This document shows positions 1 through 11,186 of a stretch of DNA of 64,000 bases, in pieces. The stretch lies in contig NC_092326.1 of the NCBI RefSeq assembly GCF_036785885.1, positions 4,464,001 to 4,528,000 of the forward strand. Direction: 5' to 3'. Each line of letters opens with the position of its first letter. Positions within the stretch are counted from its first letter, which is position 1. The DNA is from Coffea arabica. Taxonomy: Eukaryota > Streptophyta > Magnoliopsida > Gentianales > Rubiaceae. The notes below the pieces were generated by a model, which was not told where the DNA came from, did no database searches, and saw only the letters and a program-made list of their open reading frames with translations. Both the position numbers and the translations under genes were made by a program.

Positions 1-1418
1 GTTTTGAACTCGATTTCGTGGAGGATATGAGTTTCCTTAGTAACTTAAAAATTCACACTTTTGAATCTTAACTTTCGATAAAATGAAACCTTTATAAAAA
101 CATTGACTTGAATTCTAAAGCAAGTGTGCATTCTTTCTTGTTTGATAAGGAATTTGCGAAATTGTGAGGGTGATTATTGGTTACTTTTTTTCAAGCGATC
201 GAGAAGGTCTCGAAGAGAATCCCGAAGTGGATCATTGATGACTTTCTTTACTCACTTATTTTGATTGGTGAGTATTCCATATAGGAGTACGTGACTTGAA
301 TAGTTTTATGACATGTTTACTCCATGATCATTATGTGTTTAACTATTAAGTGTTACCGATAATTGCTCCTATGAACTTTTTCACCGTTTTAAGGCGAGTG
401 TGTACTTTATCTCACTCGACCTACTAAAATGATAAATGTCTACCGATTACCGTTAACCGTGATTATTTACTGTTTACCGATTTACTTGATTACCTGCTTA
501 CTTGATTACTTGACTACTTGATTACTTGATTATCGTAAATTACATGTTCATATGAAATCACCGCATATTGCTTACGTGTTTAAGTGTTAAGTGTTAATGA
601 TAATTGCTCGTATGAAATTGCCCACCGTTTTAAGATGAGTGTGTACTTTATCTCACTTGACCTACTAAAATGACAGATTTTTACCGTCAACCGAGAACTA
701 TTACTGTTTACCGTTTACTGATTTACTTGATTACTTGTGCATGTTATAAGTTCTAAGCTGAACTGGGCCCTACCTTTGGTTACTAACCTGCTCGAGGCAG
801 GACTGGACTTGGTCGGGTAGGTTGGAATCCTGAGCCACCGTTTCGGTATACTCGAATATTACCACTGGAGGGATAAGGTGATGGCTAGATAAACCGAGAA
901 GATATGAAGTTATAAGGTGAAGTTGATCGAAATGGTTCCACTGGAACATCGTATCCTTCAATATGTGTTTATTTCTGTATCATGATAACTGTCTTATTGT
1001 AAATGTGCCAATGTGAAATCTTGAACCGTAAATGTATCATGCTTAACTTGCATGATTTATTAGAACTGCTAGAGTTTCTTGGAACCTCACTAGACTGTTT
1101 AGCTCATTCCACGTTTTTGTTTTGCTTAACAGGGTTTGAGACCAAGAGTGCTCGTGAATAGTACTAGATTTTTTTTTTTGAAGACCTTAAGTTGTATTAT
1201 AACGGATGGTTGTAGTACATATTCTTTTGAATTGTATTAAGTTTGAAAGCTAACTAATTGTAAGTATGAAATATTTTGGAGTATTTTAATTATATAGTGA
1301 AAATATTTGAAGTGTTTCGAGGTTTTGGATTATAGATTGTAGTGAGTTCTGGCGAGAGTTGGGCAGGCGTTCCGTGGATACTCTAGGGTTCGCCTTAGGG
1401 AGAAGTGGGAGCGTCACA
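1..1418 (+). repeat. Ty3/gypsy-type LTR, 3' part (left-truncated by window)
   Basis: The end of this block (about 1350-1418, GCAGGCGTTCCG... to ...GCGTCACA) is clearly related to the reverse complement of the LTR ends at 17322 and 41795. The GTGTACTTTATCTCACT motif (near 400 and 641) also occurs, reversed, in those LTRs near 18280 and 42760. I read it as a plus-oriented LTR of a related family ending in CA at 1418. The 5' end lies outside the window, so no target duplication can be tested. An internal tandem duplication with a 241-bp offset covers roughly 336-738. No coding capacity is seen. Confidence 0.6.
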
Positions 1419-3059
1419 AATGCTTTATCTAGAATGTGTCTCTAATTTAAAAGTAGCATAGCACTAATGCCATTTTGAGAATTTTGGATGCATATTGTTC
1501 GTCAAAAGCATTATACTTCCTTCAACGAGACATTACGAGGTGCTTAGTAAATAAAAGAATCCAAATCAACACTATTAAATTAAATTAATTCTAGTATCAA
1601 TTGCTATTCTAATTTAGTACTTACAAACATATATAACAATAATGAGATATGTATAATGTATAATCTTTTATAATTTTGTCACTATTTATATGCTTCCTAT
1701 TTTAAATAGCTATGTTTAATTTTTTTTAATCATATGAATTGGCTTTTATGAGTTAAGAATTGAATATATACGCATTGAAAATACCCTAATATGTACACAA
1801 AAAAAGCAAAAAAACTTAGTAGATGAAAATCCACTTACGAACTTTCTGGATAATCTACATTCTTTTTTGATGAGATACGAGAATATAAAAGATTCAACAA
1901 TAGTTAATTTTAATTTTTAAGAAAATTTGGACCAAGGATTTGGAATTTTATTACTCCTTCAAAAGGTAATTATATAACTTTTGCTTCTCAAATCTTATTT
2001 GTCACATATATGTAGCTGCGTTATTTTTATCTATATTAGAGATGTTCATATATCAATTAATTAGTTTCTTTGTAATTTCCTAACTACTTTGGGAGATTCA
2101 TTGAAATTACTAACCAATTTATCTTATTGACTGGAAAAATTCAGTAAAATTACTAACTATACTTTGATCCTATTTGATCACTTAACTACCTAACCATTAA
2201 CCTAAGAAACAACGTCTGAAGCTTGAAAAATAATTTTAATAAAACTATGATGTAGTGTATATGTTCAGATTGAATAGTAATATCAAACACATAATAAAAC
2301 AAATATTTCATAATTTTGAAAATCTTTTAAGAAATTAGAATAATCAAATACATAATCATTAGACATTTTTTGCCATCTCATTCACTTATAGACAACCATT
2401 AATTGATTAAAATTTATTCTTAAACCAAATGCTATTTAATCAATGTAAAACCTCTAGGTATTTGAAAAAATAGATAAACATTAGAAAATATAAACAATAA
2501 GTCAAACATTAAAAAAATTTAAAAAAACAATAAAGGAGTTGAATGTTAAGGAAGGTTTGGTTTAATGAGTAAAGTTGAGATCTCAAGAATTAAAGGTCTT
2601 GTACTCGAATTCTATTTCCACTTCCTCTTTCTGATGGTGACATATTATTGGACAGAACCCTTAGGGAGTTAGAATTAAGTTGTGAATTCTAATAGATTAA
2701 ATGATAAAGTAGTTTGTATAAAGTTTTCAGTATTGATTATATAATCTATGCAAGTAGGTTCTAGTAATTATGGGTTTTGAAAATCAGAATGCGATCCTAG
2801 AATGTGGAAATAATCTCCCTTCTTTTTGTCTCTCATATTTTTCACTAAAATCAATAAATCTTCTGATATTTCCTATACTAATTGCCTTTGTTGCTTACAT
2901 ATTTATCTTCCTTATTCTGTTTTTTTTTTTAGCGTTAATATTTGTTGATGAAACTAAGACAATCAAAATCTAAAGTAATTTGAAAGAAAAACAATACCTC
3001 ATTAGTTCACTAACCTAATTAAGAGTTGGATAATAGTATGTTTGATTAAACAAATTGGA
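1419..3059. other. AT-rich intergenic DNA, nothing recognised
   Basis: Very AT-rich sequence with short runs of A and T. A 67-codon open frame at 2770-2973 is hydrophobic and low-complexity and looks accidental. No repeat ends, RNA genes or conserved domains were seen. Confidence 0.5.
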
Positions 3060-3771
3060 AACAAGTCAAACATGTCTGATGAGCAACCCTAGGGGAAGAC
3101 CCTCCCAACCTTGTAATTATCAGAGTTGGATCTTTTCTCCCAATAGAAATTGAACTCGATTGTTCTCATGAACTCAAGACCTCTAACACATAAAAGTAAT
3201 CAGCAACCTTAAGCAAATAATGATGGATGAAGAGACACCACGATTAGGGAACAAGCTAATCGATAAAGTCAGATTTGAATCCTAAGCAATGAACTCAAGA
3301 ATTCAAGAGTAAGTTCAATTAAGAACTTGAAGGAAAATTCCTCACGATTTCTGGTTGTAATCTTCTCCCTCTCACTCGTACAATAGGTGCCTTTTATAAA
3401 CTAAAACTAGGGCAAATCCGGCCCACATAAACCTGGAATAGGAATTCGGTCTGCATAAAGAGCCAACTCTTTAAGGCTTCCCGATAAGGCCCAATAAGTA
3501 ATAAAATACTCAACGACTAACAACTACTAAATTAGGCAGTCTTAAAACAACTACCAACTAAGCTAACAAGTATGAGATCATTCTTTTACTTCAAACGTAC
3601 AAGTGAACAAGGTAACTTCATGGTCCATCAAATCTTCAAACTTAACTTGCTCCTTGCTTGTATGGTGAATGATCAAGGGTCGTAAAGCTTCCTTCACCTT
3701 CTTGGATCTTGATCTTGTCATCGGACCACCAATGTTGATCAAAGGATCCTTGACCCAAGGAAGAAGTTATT
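3060..3771 (-). mobile_element. Ty3/gypsy retrotransposon relic (pol tail plus LTR-like sequence)
   Basis: Read on the minus strand, 3771-3578 encodes about 64 codons ending in TGA and containing GGPMTRSRSKKVKEAL. The PMTRSRxKK signature is typical of the C-terminal tail of plant Ty3/gypsy polyproteins. Downstream on the same strand (3577 to about 3060) is sequence with LTR-like features, including TTTATAAAAGGC, a plausible TATA box, near 3390-3402. A stop lies just upstream of the tail, and the rest of pol is missing. The outer limits are approximate and no LTR pair or target duplication was found. Confidence 0.55.
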
Positions 3772-5275
3772 TATTGCATACCCGTATCCGCATCAATGTC
3801 TCTATCTATCCTCATTAACTGATTTTTCAGCAGAGAAATTTTGAAATATAAGAAAAAAAAAGATTCCAATTTCATAGAGTGTAATTTTTGGATAATTTTA
3901 TTTGAAAGTGGTAGGTAGTATTTATATTAATTAAAAACATAAGAATTATACAAAATGACTTATTTATTCACTTTCCATCCAAAGAAATTGAACCACTTGT
4001 CCACATTTTTGAACCATACTACCTTGCATTGATGTTTAGGTGCTATGTGAGAGTTCACTCAACTAATTATATAAGTTAGACCCTAATGATGCATGTGTAG
4101 CAAGATAGAGGTAGAGAGGTTGAACACGGTACCACTCATGGAACAAGGACGGAGTTACAACTAAGGCCCGAACACCATGCCACGCTTGTAAAACACTGAA
4201 AACTTACCATTAGATCACTTGATTCTTATAATTCTTTAAAGTAATTAATGTTGTATTTAGGTGTTTTTATTTGATGCATTGTTCAATATTTTTTCTACAA
4301 ATTACTTATAGGATCTAAAATAATATGTCAAATGTGGATAATTATATCATACAATTATCTAAGCCGTTAAACAATTTTTCATAAAAAAAATACATATAAT
4401 TGCGTGAACTTGATTTATTTCTCCAATTATTCAAGGATCTATTTTTTAAGGTATACCTTTTCTAAATATATTTAACATAAATAATTGTATTTAAATATAC
4501 CATTTTAGCACCGCATTTTTTTTTTGCCAAATATGAAAGGAAAAATTGGTAATATAGCAATAGGAGAATAAAAATTTGTAGGTATAATATAACTCTGAAT
4601 AAACTTATAGTTAGGGAATTTGTAACTGTTCATATACGTTCTTAATCATAGTTTATAGAATTGACCCTAACCTTGACTCAGACCCAAAAAAAAGAACAAA
4701 TACTGTGTCTAACGTTATTGCCAATAGTAACTCACACCATCATGGCACTGCAAGCTACAAGTCTTGATTGCTATTGTGTTAATAGGTTGTAGCAGCACTA
4801 TATGTTCCATACTGAATATTGTTCACTAGAGTTAGAGAGTCGAAATTTTCTTCTAAATAAAGAAAAGAAGAAGAAGGACATTGGCATGGCTCTCTAGTCA
4901 TTTTCGTGCTAAAAAGATAGTAGATACATGATACTAGTTGACATCAATATTATTATATAAAGTTGGTTAGATTTTATACATATTTTTACAGGTATTCAAT
5001 GAGTGAAACCACCAATTTTGGCTCTAGATGGCGGTCCATTGCCAATTTTTGGATTGACTAGTTGGCAGTCCTTGGAAAAAATCAAACCTAATGGTGGCAC
5101 TATATGAGTGCCCCCACCAAGCTTTAAACCTTTTGGAATTAAAAGCATTTTTATCAAAATACAAAAGTCAACTAAAGGCACAATAAACAAAAGGAAGCTT
5201 ACCGTTGCTACTCTCATTTTAATTAGAGCCAATCTAAAACTTTGTTTTGTTCATTATTTTTATTGTTGAATTTTC
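3772..5275. other. AT-rich intergenic DNA with one unexplained small ORF
   Basis: No recognisable gene. On the minus strand, 4996-5232 is open for 78 codons. It begins with a hydrophobic segment after a short basic start (MALIKMRV...) and ends in a Gly/Pro-rich tail (...GNGPPSRAKIGGFTH). It could be a small secreted peptide or simply chance. The rest is AT-rich spacer. Confidence 0.4.
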
Positions 5276-6229
5276 TGTTGACCTTGGTCGATCAATCCTT
5301 GGTTTTGATGATTAACAAACCAAAATGTAGATTTGGGCTAATGTTTTTATGTGAGCAATTTGTTAGAACAGATTCTTGTGGCACAAAAGAAGAAGCAAAA
5401 ACAGGGCACTCATGTGGGACGTCCGAAAGGAAGCTATCGGACGTCCGAAAGGATGAAGAACATCAACGGACGCACGCATCGGACGCACATCAATCGCATC
5501 GGACGTCCGAGAAATCTAGCAAAGATTTGATGACTCTCTGACGACGTTCGGACGCAGGGTTCGGACGTCCGACAGGTGGTTTGGACGCAGGGTTCGGACG
5601 CTCGACAGGTGGTTCGGACGTCCGACAGGCCAACGGCTAGTTTTGACAGCATTTAATATTTGACCGTTGGAGAGCCTTTTGGAGCCATTTCTCACCTTCT
5701 ATAAAAACCCCAAAGCACAAGAAGACAAGGGACTTTTGCCAACACAAAATACAAGTTTACAAGTGAGATTTTTGAGTAGAAAGATTCTTTGTTGGTTGTG
5801 TAAGGGGTTGGGAAAGTTGGGTTGTGAGGTTGCTCAAGTGAAGGTTACTCTCTAGGAGGAGAAAAACCTTGGTGAAGGTGAACCTATCACTTGAAGTGGT
5901 AAAACCTTGGTGAAGGTTGCCTCATTTGTATAAAATAGTTCTTAATTGGGTGAGTGATCTTTCAAGTGTAGGTTGTTGAGGGTTAACTAGAATTGTTGTA
6001 AAACTCCTTGGCTCAACCAAAGTGTGTTTGGGGTGAAGAAGGAGTGAGCCTTCACTTGTACATCTTGGTTAGCATCGCCATCAATTGAATAGGCTATTGG
6101 ATTGATATTTGGTTTGCATTTCTTATCTTTTCTCTTTAATTAAGTTTTCTTTATTGTGCTTAAATTTGATATATCTTTGTGCATCATTGTGAAATTGTTT
6201 GTACTCATTGGGTTGAACCAGGCCTTACA
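5276..6229 (+). repeat. 5' LTR of copia element
   Basis: Begins TGTTGACC, ends CA. About 5416-5640 is a CG-rich cluster of hexamer GACGTC palindromes, often inside TCGGACGTCCGA. TATAAAAA at 5699-5706 is a likely core promoter. The 99- and 72-codon frames inside are by-products of the repeats, not genes. Confidence 0.93.
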
Positions 6230-6231
6230 AT

Positions 6232-6243
6232 TGGTATCAGAGC
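6232..6243 (+). other. Primer-binding site (initiator tRNA-Met type)
   Basis: TGGTATCAGAGC lies two bases after the 5' LTR and matches the standard plant site complementary to the 3' end of initiator tRNA-Met, which primes minus-strand synthesis. Confidence 0.9.
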
Positions 6244-6285
6244 TTGGTCTCTTTTGATCAAGCTTAACCGCTTAGAGTAAAGATC

Positions 6286-7832
6286 ATGGCAACCATAAAA
6301 GTTTCTTTTTTAGAAGGGCAATCTATTGATAGACCACCTATGTTTAATGGTTCTCATTTTAGCATGTGGAAACAAAGAATGATGATTTTCTTACAATCCG
6401 TTTATATTGAATTATGGTATGTGGTAGAAGATGGTCCTTATGAATCTAGAATAGTTGACTCCACCACCAATTTGAGTAGATTAAAGACTAGACAAGAATT
6501 GAATGAAAAAGACAAGAGATACCTTTCTTTGAATGCCAAGGCCATGTGTATATTGTACAATGCATTAGATGTAAATGAATCTAGTAGGATTAAAGGTTGT
6601 AAATCAGCTAAAGATATTTGGGATAAATTGTGTGTATTTCATGAAGGTAACCAAGATATTAAAGAACAAAAGAAATCTTTGCTTGTTTCTCAATATGAAT
6701 TTTTCAAAATGCATCCTCTTGAAAATGTTGATAAGATGTGTAGTAGATTTTGTGACATTATTCAAGATCTTAAATTGCTTGGAAAAGAATATTCTTTGGG
6801 TGAGAAAAATAGAAAGATTTTGAATGCCTTGCCAAAAGAATGGGAAAACAAAATAAATGCTATAGAAGAGGCAAAGGATTTAAATTCTATGTCCATTGAA
6901 TCTCTTGTGGATACCCTAACCTCTTATAATTAAAGCTGAAATTCAAAGTGTAAGAGGAAGAAAATGCAAGAATGTATAAGAGAGGCGTAGCTTTTAAAGC
7001 ATCTCAAGTGGGGGATAACCCATCCTTCATGGGTAATGAAATCATGGAAGTGGACAATGATATAACTCCTCACATCAAAAGTTTCAAGAAAATCTTCAAC
7101 AAGAGATGCTCAAGAGGAGATTGCAAAATTACATGGGATGAATGCAATTCAAAAAGAGAAAAAGAAGAGTTGGCCCAAATGGCACTAATGGCCGTTGGAG
7201 AAGATGGGGTAAGTTCTTATCACTCTTCTTGTGATGAAGATAATGAAGATGATGATGTGAAAATTCTTATGATTAAAATGCATAAAAGCTTGAGAAAATC
7301 TTATGCTAAAAATAAAGATTTGAAAACAAAAATAAATGATTTGTTGGAAGAAAATTCCAAACTTTTTCAAGAAAACAAATGTTTGAGAATGGAAAATGAT
7401 GATTTAAAAAATCAAAAAAGTGTTTTTGATTGCAAAAATAATTTGAAAAGGAAGTTGGAAGAGAAAACAAAGTTTTATGAAAAAATGTTGGAGGAACAGA
7501 ATGTGTTAAAGAAAAGAATTAATGACTTGAACGAGTTTCTCCAAAATGAAAAACAAAAGTTTTCTCAAACAAAAGAAAGAAAATCTTTTCAAGGCACAAA
7601 TAAGTTTGCTATGATAAGAGGTAAGAAAATTAGTTGCATTAAATCCACCTATGTGCAAAATACTTCTATCATGTGTCACTTTTGTTGCAAATTTGGACAT
7701 ATGCAAAATGATTGCTATGTAAAGAAAAATATGAGAAAAGGCATGAAATCCATGTGGATTGCTAGATCATGTCGTATTAACTCCCAAAGACCCTATAAAG
7801 AAAGGGTACCAAATGAAATTTCTCATATTTAG
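6286..7832 (+). pseudogene. gag: Copia gag polyprotein, frame-broken
   Basis: Structural Gag, which packages element RNA in virus-like particles. The first open frame (6286-6933, 215 codons) carries the copia UBN2/gag domain: FNGSHFSMWKQRMMIFL near residues 20-37 and the conserved Trp/Leu-rich core. The second (6972-7832) carries an acidic stretch, a long Lys/Glu-rich coiled-coil-like region and a zinc knuckle, CHFCCKFGHMQNDC (C-x2-C-x4-H-x4-C), at about 7675-7716. The two are separated by stops and frameshifts between 6930 and 6985, so a single Gag cannot be made from this copy. ATG 6286 is chosen because it precedes the domain and follows the primer site by about 40 bases. No pol follows. 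Confidence 0.85.
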
Positions 7833-7923
7833 GTACATCATGAAGATTTGATCCAAGAAGTGCTATATGGTTGTAAGTACAATTGAAAATCTTGATATTC
7901 AATATGGTTTTTATTTGAAAAAT

Positions 7924-8080
7924 AAAGGGGGAGTTTGTTTTTTTTGATTGATGCCAAAAGGGGGAGTAGGATTTATTGAAATTTCTTTGTATGTTGGCAC
8001 TTTCTAAGGGGGAGCTTTATTTGAACTTATTTGATAAAAGAAATCTTCATTTTGTTTGTCATCATCAACAAGGGGGAGAT
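7924..8080 (+). other. Four polypurine tracts before the 3' LTR
   Basis: AAGGGGGAG-type tracts occur at 7924-7933, 7956-7966, 8006-8014 and 8070-8080; the last directly abuts the 3' LTR and should prime plus-strand synthesis. Multiplied purine tracts are a known mark of the Sirevirus group of copia elements. Confidence 0.8.
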
Positions 8081-9034
8081 TGTTGACCTTGGTCGATCAA
8101 TCCTTGGTTTTGATGATTAACAAACCAAAATGTAGATTTGGGCTAATGTTTTTATGTGAGCAATTTGTTAGAACAGATTCTTATGGCACAAAAGAAGAAG
8201 CAAAAACAGGGCACTCATGTGGGACGTCCGAAAGGAAGCTATCGGACGTCCGAAAGGATGAAGAACATCAACGGACGCACGCATCGGACGCACATCAATC
8301 ACATCAGACGTCCGAGAAATTTAGCAAAGATTTGATGACTCTCTGACAACGTTCGGACGCAGGGTTCGGACGTCCGACAGGTGGTTTGGACGCAGGGTTC
8401 GGACGCTCGACAGGTGGTTCGGACGTCCGACAGGCCAACGGCTAGTTTTGACAGCATTTAATATTTGACCGTTGGAGAGCCTTTTGGAGCCATTTCTCAC
8501 CTTCTATAAAAACCCCAAAGCACAAGAAGACAAGGGACTTTTGCCAACACAAAATACAAGTTTACAAGTGAGATTTTTGAGTAGAAAGATTCTTTGTTAA
8601 TTGTATAAGGGGTTGGAAAAGTTGGGTTGTGAGGTTGCTCAAGTGAAGGTTACTCTCTAGGAGGAGAAAAACCTTGGTGAAGGTGAACCTATTACTTGAA
8701 GTGGTAAAACCTTGGTGAAAGTTGCCTCATTTGTATAAAATAGTTCTTAATTGGGTGAGTGATCTTTCAAGTGTAGGTTGTTGAGGGTTAACTAGAATTG
8801 TTGTAAAACTCCTTGGCTCAACCAAAGTGTGTTTGGGGTGAGGAAGGAGTGAGCCTTCACTTGTACATCTTGGTTAGCATCGCCATCAATTAAAGAGGCT
8901 ATTGGATTGATATTTGGTGTGCATTTCTTATCTTTTCTCTTTAATTAAGTTTTCTTTATTGTGCTTAAATTTGATATATTTTTGTGCATCATTGTGAAAT
9001 TGTTTGTACTCATTGGGTTGCACCAGGCCTTACA
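8081..9034 (+). repeat. 3' LTR of copia element
   Basis: Same length as the 5' LTR and nearly identical, with the same palindromic GGACGTCC cluster (about 8222-8440). Ends TTACA at 9034. Confidence 0.93.
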
Positions 9035-9138
9035 GTTTCTTGTTCTTCGTAAAGTTAATGCTTTACACTAATATTTCTTGATATTCATTGGATTATGCTG
9101 TTTTCTAATGCAAATTATTTATGACGTGGTCTACATGT

Positions 9139-10138
9139 TGATGATCTCGATCCCTGTCTTTTGATGTTTACAAAACAATTGGATAATACTAATATCTTTT
9201 CAATAAAAAAACTTTTCAGCTCTGAAGCAATTTGATTCAAAGAACAATTGAAAGAAGATAAATGAAGATGAAAGCTGTCGGACACTCACAAAGATAATAC
9301 CGGATGTCCGATAGACAGTGCAGATCATATCGGACGCAGAACATCTTCACCGGACGTCCGATAGAATTGAGATGATCCTTCAAACTCTCTGTCTGCTATC
9401 GGACGTAAGCATCGGAAGTACCAGACGTCTGATAGAATTGAGATGATCCTTCAAACTCTTTGTCTGCTATCGGACGCAAGCAATGGTAGTACCAGATGTT
9501 CGATACTCCCAACGGCTAGTTGACTCTTCAACTACCTTCTATCCGTTGGAAGCAATAATGAAACACTTTCTTGGTCTCACATAAATAGAGCATGGTTAGA
9601 AACTTCAAACAACTTTTGCACACTGAGAATACAAAAGATCCAAGAGTAGTTTTAGTGAGAAAATACTCTCCAAGGAATATTTATACTCTTTGTGGTGTAA
9701 GGTTCTTTGTAAACTTTTCATTTGTGAGTGAATACTTCAATAGTGTAGCTCTGTGAGGGTTATTCTGAGGGATTGTAAAACTTCCTAACTTGACCGAGTG
9801 AAGCTTGGGGTAAGAAGGAAATGAGCCTTCCTTTGTACACAAGATTGGTTGTATTTCATCAATTTGAAGAAGCTTGTTTTGTGAGTTGATCTTCGAGCTC
9901 AAGAGGAGCTTGGTAGTAAATTGGTTTGCAATTATTCTCTTTTTATTTATCATCTTGTAAACCTTAATTACTTATCTCTTCTACTCTCAAGTGATATTAC
10001 TCCTTTATTGATTTATTCATCGTGTGATCACTTAGAAAAGAGGGTAAATTTCATATTGAGCAAAGAGTGCTCATAATTTGATTAGTTTCTTTAATCAACC
10101 TAATTGACCCCCCTCTTAGGTTGTCTTTGGGACTAACA
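9139..10138 (+). repeat. Solo LTR, copia/Sirevirus-like, with CATGT target duplication
   Basis: Begins TGATGATCTCGATCCC and ends GGGACTAACA. It is flanked exactly by CATGT at 9134-9138 and 10139-10143, so this is one 1000-bp LTR left after recombination removed the interior. It holds the same kind of CGGACGTCCG palindromes as the neighbouring element (9290-9500) and a tandem duplication with a 71-bp offset (around 9361-9500). Coding frames inside are not genes. Confidence 0.85.
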
Positions 10139-10143
10139 CATGT

Positions 10144-10892
10144 CTATGCTAGCTTGTCTTTATACAAAAATATATAGTTATGTTTTTGAGCAAAATTTGG
10201 CTTTCATCCTAAAGGACGTGTACTGTTTCATAATATGTTGGTAAATGTAATATTTAGATATCACTAATTTGTGTTGTAGGCATTCACATTGCTTGTCATT
10301 GCAGTTTTTTTTATCTTAGCCATATTTGTGATTGTGATTATGGATATTGATGATACGGAATTAGGTTTCAACTTGAAGATTGTGATGTCCATGTCTCAAC
10401 CTACCCATTTTGCACAAGCAGTGCTTAAAACTCTGATGGTGGTGGTGTGCATATAATTTGGACAAATCAATCATTGAGAAAGGTTTAAATTGCTTGTGGA
10501 GGAAGAATTGATGCCTTGATTCAACGGGAACTTCTTTGCCTACTTGAAGAATAATTTGAAAATGAACTAACAAGTCATGAATGGTCAATTCTGAAACTGT
10601 TGTTGGCAATCCAGCTTCTCTTGGCATTGGTAATATTTCCAAGTTGTTGAAATTGTAATATTGACAACTCATAATTCTTCTGCTTTAAGTAAGTTTGAGA
10701 AAATTTGTCAATATTTCTTTAGGGGAAACAAATAGTAGTTTCTTGTAAATTTAGTTGATTTTTAAGCTTTCCAGAGACCTTCCTTTAAATTCGTTTGTAT
10801 GCTATTTGTCCGTCCATTAGTTATTGAAAACATCAGTATTTTTCTTAAATGGATATATAGTTGGCTTTGTTTCTGATAGCACATATACATTA
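10144..10892. other. Intergenic DNA; possible fragment of an old gene
   Basis: A 103-codon frame on the minus strand (10361-10672) and a short plus-strand hydrophobic stretch after a TTGTGTTGTAG acceptor-like site near 10279 are the only coding hints. Neither resembles a family I know. I make no call. Confidence 0.35.
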
Positions 10893-11184
10893 CTCCCTCC
10901 GTCTCATATATTTAGTCATGTTTGGGAATATGTGTTTTTTAAGTATATTATGTATAGTACACTCCATCAAAAAATTTTTCCTTTTGTTCCACTTTAACTT
11001 TTAATCATGTGCTGGTCAAAGTAAAAAGTAAAAAAATAATCCCATCACATTTGTCTTTATGCATCATTAATGAAGGGCATAAGGGGAATTTCACAATATA
11101 AAATAGTTAGAAATATCAAACATGACAAATATTTTGGGATGGCCAAAAAAGAAAAGTATAACACTTTCAATGGAATGGGAGGAG
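10893..11184. mobile_element. Stowaway-like MITE (Tc1/mariner)
   Basis: Inverted ends CTCCCTCCGTCTCA (left) and the reverse complement of TGGAATGGGAGGAG (right) flank 292 bp, with TA on both sides (10891-10892 and 11185-11186). CTCCCTCCGTYYCA ends and a TA duplication are diagnostic of plant Stowaway elements. Non-coding; it would rely on a mariner transposase elsewhere. Confidence 0.88.
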
Positions 11185-11186
11185 TA

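Larger units (their letters stand above)
5276..9034 (+). mobile_element. Non-autonomous, gag-only copia (Sirevirus-like) LTR retrotransposon
   Basis: Two LTRs of equal length (954 bp; 5276-6229 and 8081-9034) both begin TGTTGACC and end TTACA. They flank a primer-binding site (6232-6243), a gag region and a purine tract (8070-8080). Flanking pentamers are TTTTC (left) and GTTTC (right), a probable 5-bp target duplication with one substitution. The LTRs differ at about 20 positions by eye, roughly 2%, mostly transitions, so insertion is fairly recent. No protease, integrase, reverse transcriptase or RNase H is present, so movement would need another element's enzymes. Confidence 0.92.

Noticed and set aside
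5242..5652. Repetitive Arg/Ser/Thr-rich frames over 5242-5652 and 8056-8346
   Set aside because: They arise from GGACGTCC repeats in the LTRs and have no start context.
9290..9500. Regularly spaced palindromes as a CRISPR-like array
   Set aside because: Spacing is uneven, repeats vary, no cas genes exist, and they sit inside an LTR of a plant genome.
10361..10672. 103-codon minus frame as a gene
   Set aside because: No recognisable domain, no splice structure, His-run of low complexity; left as unexplained.
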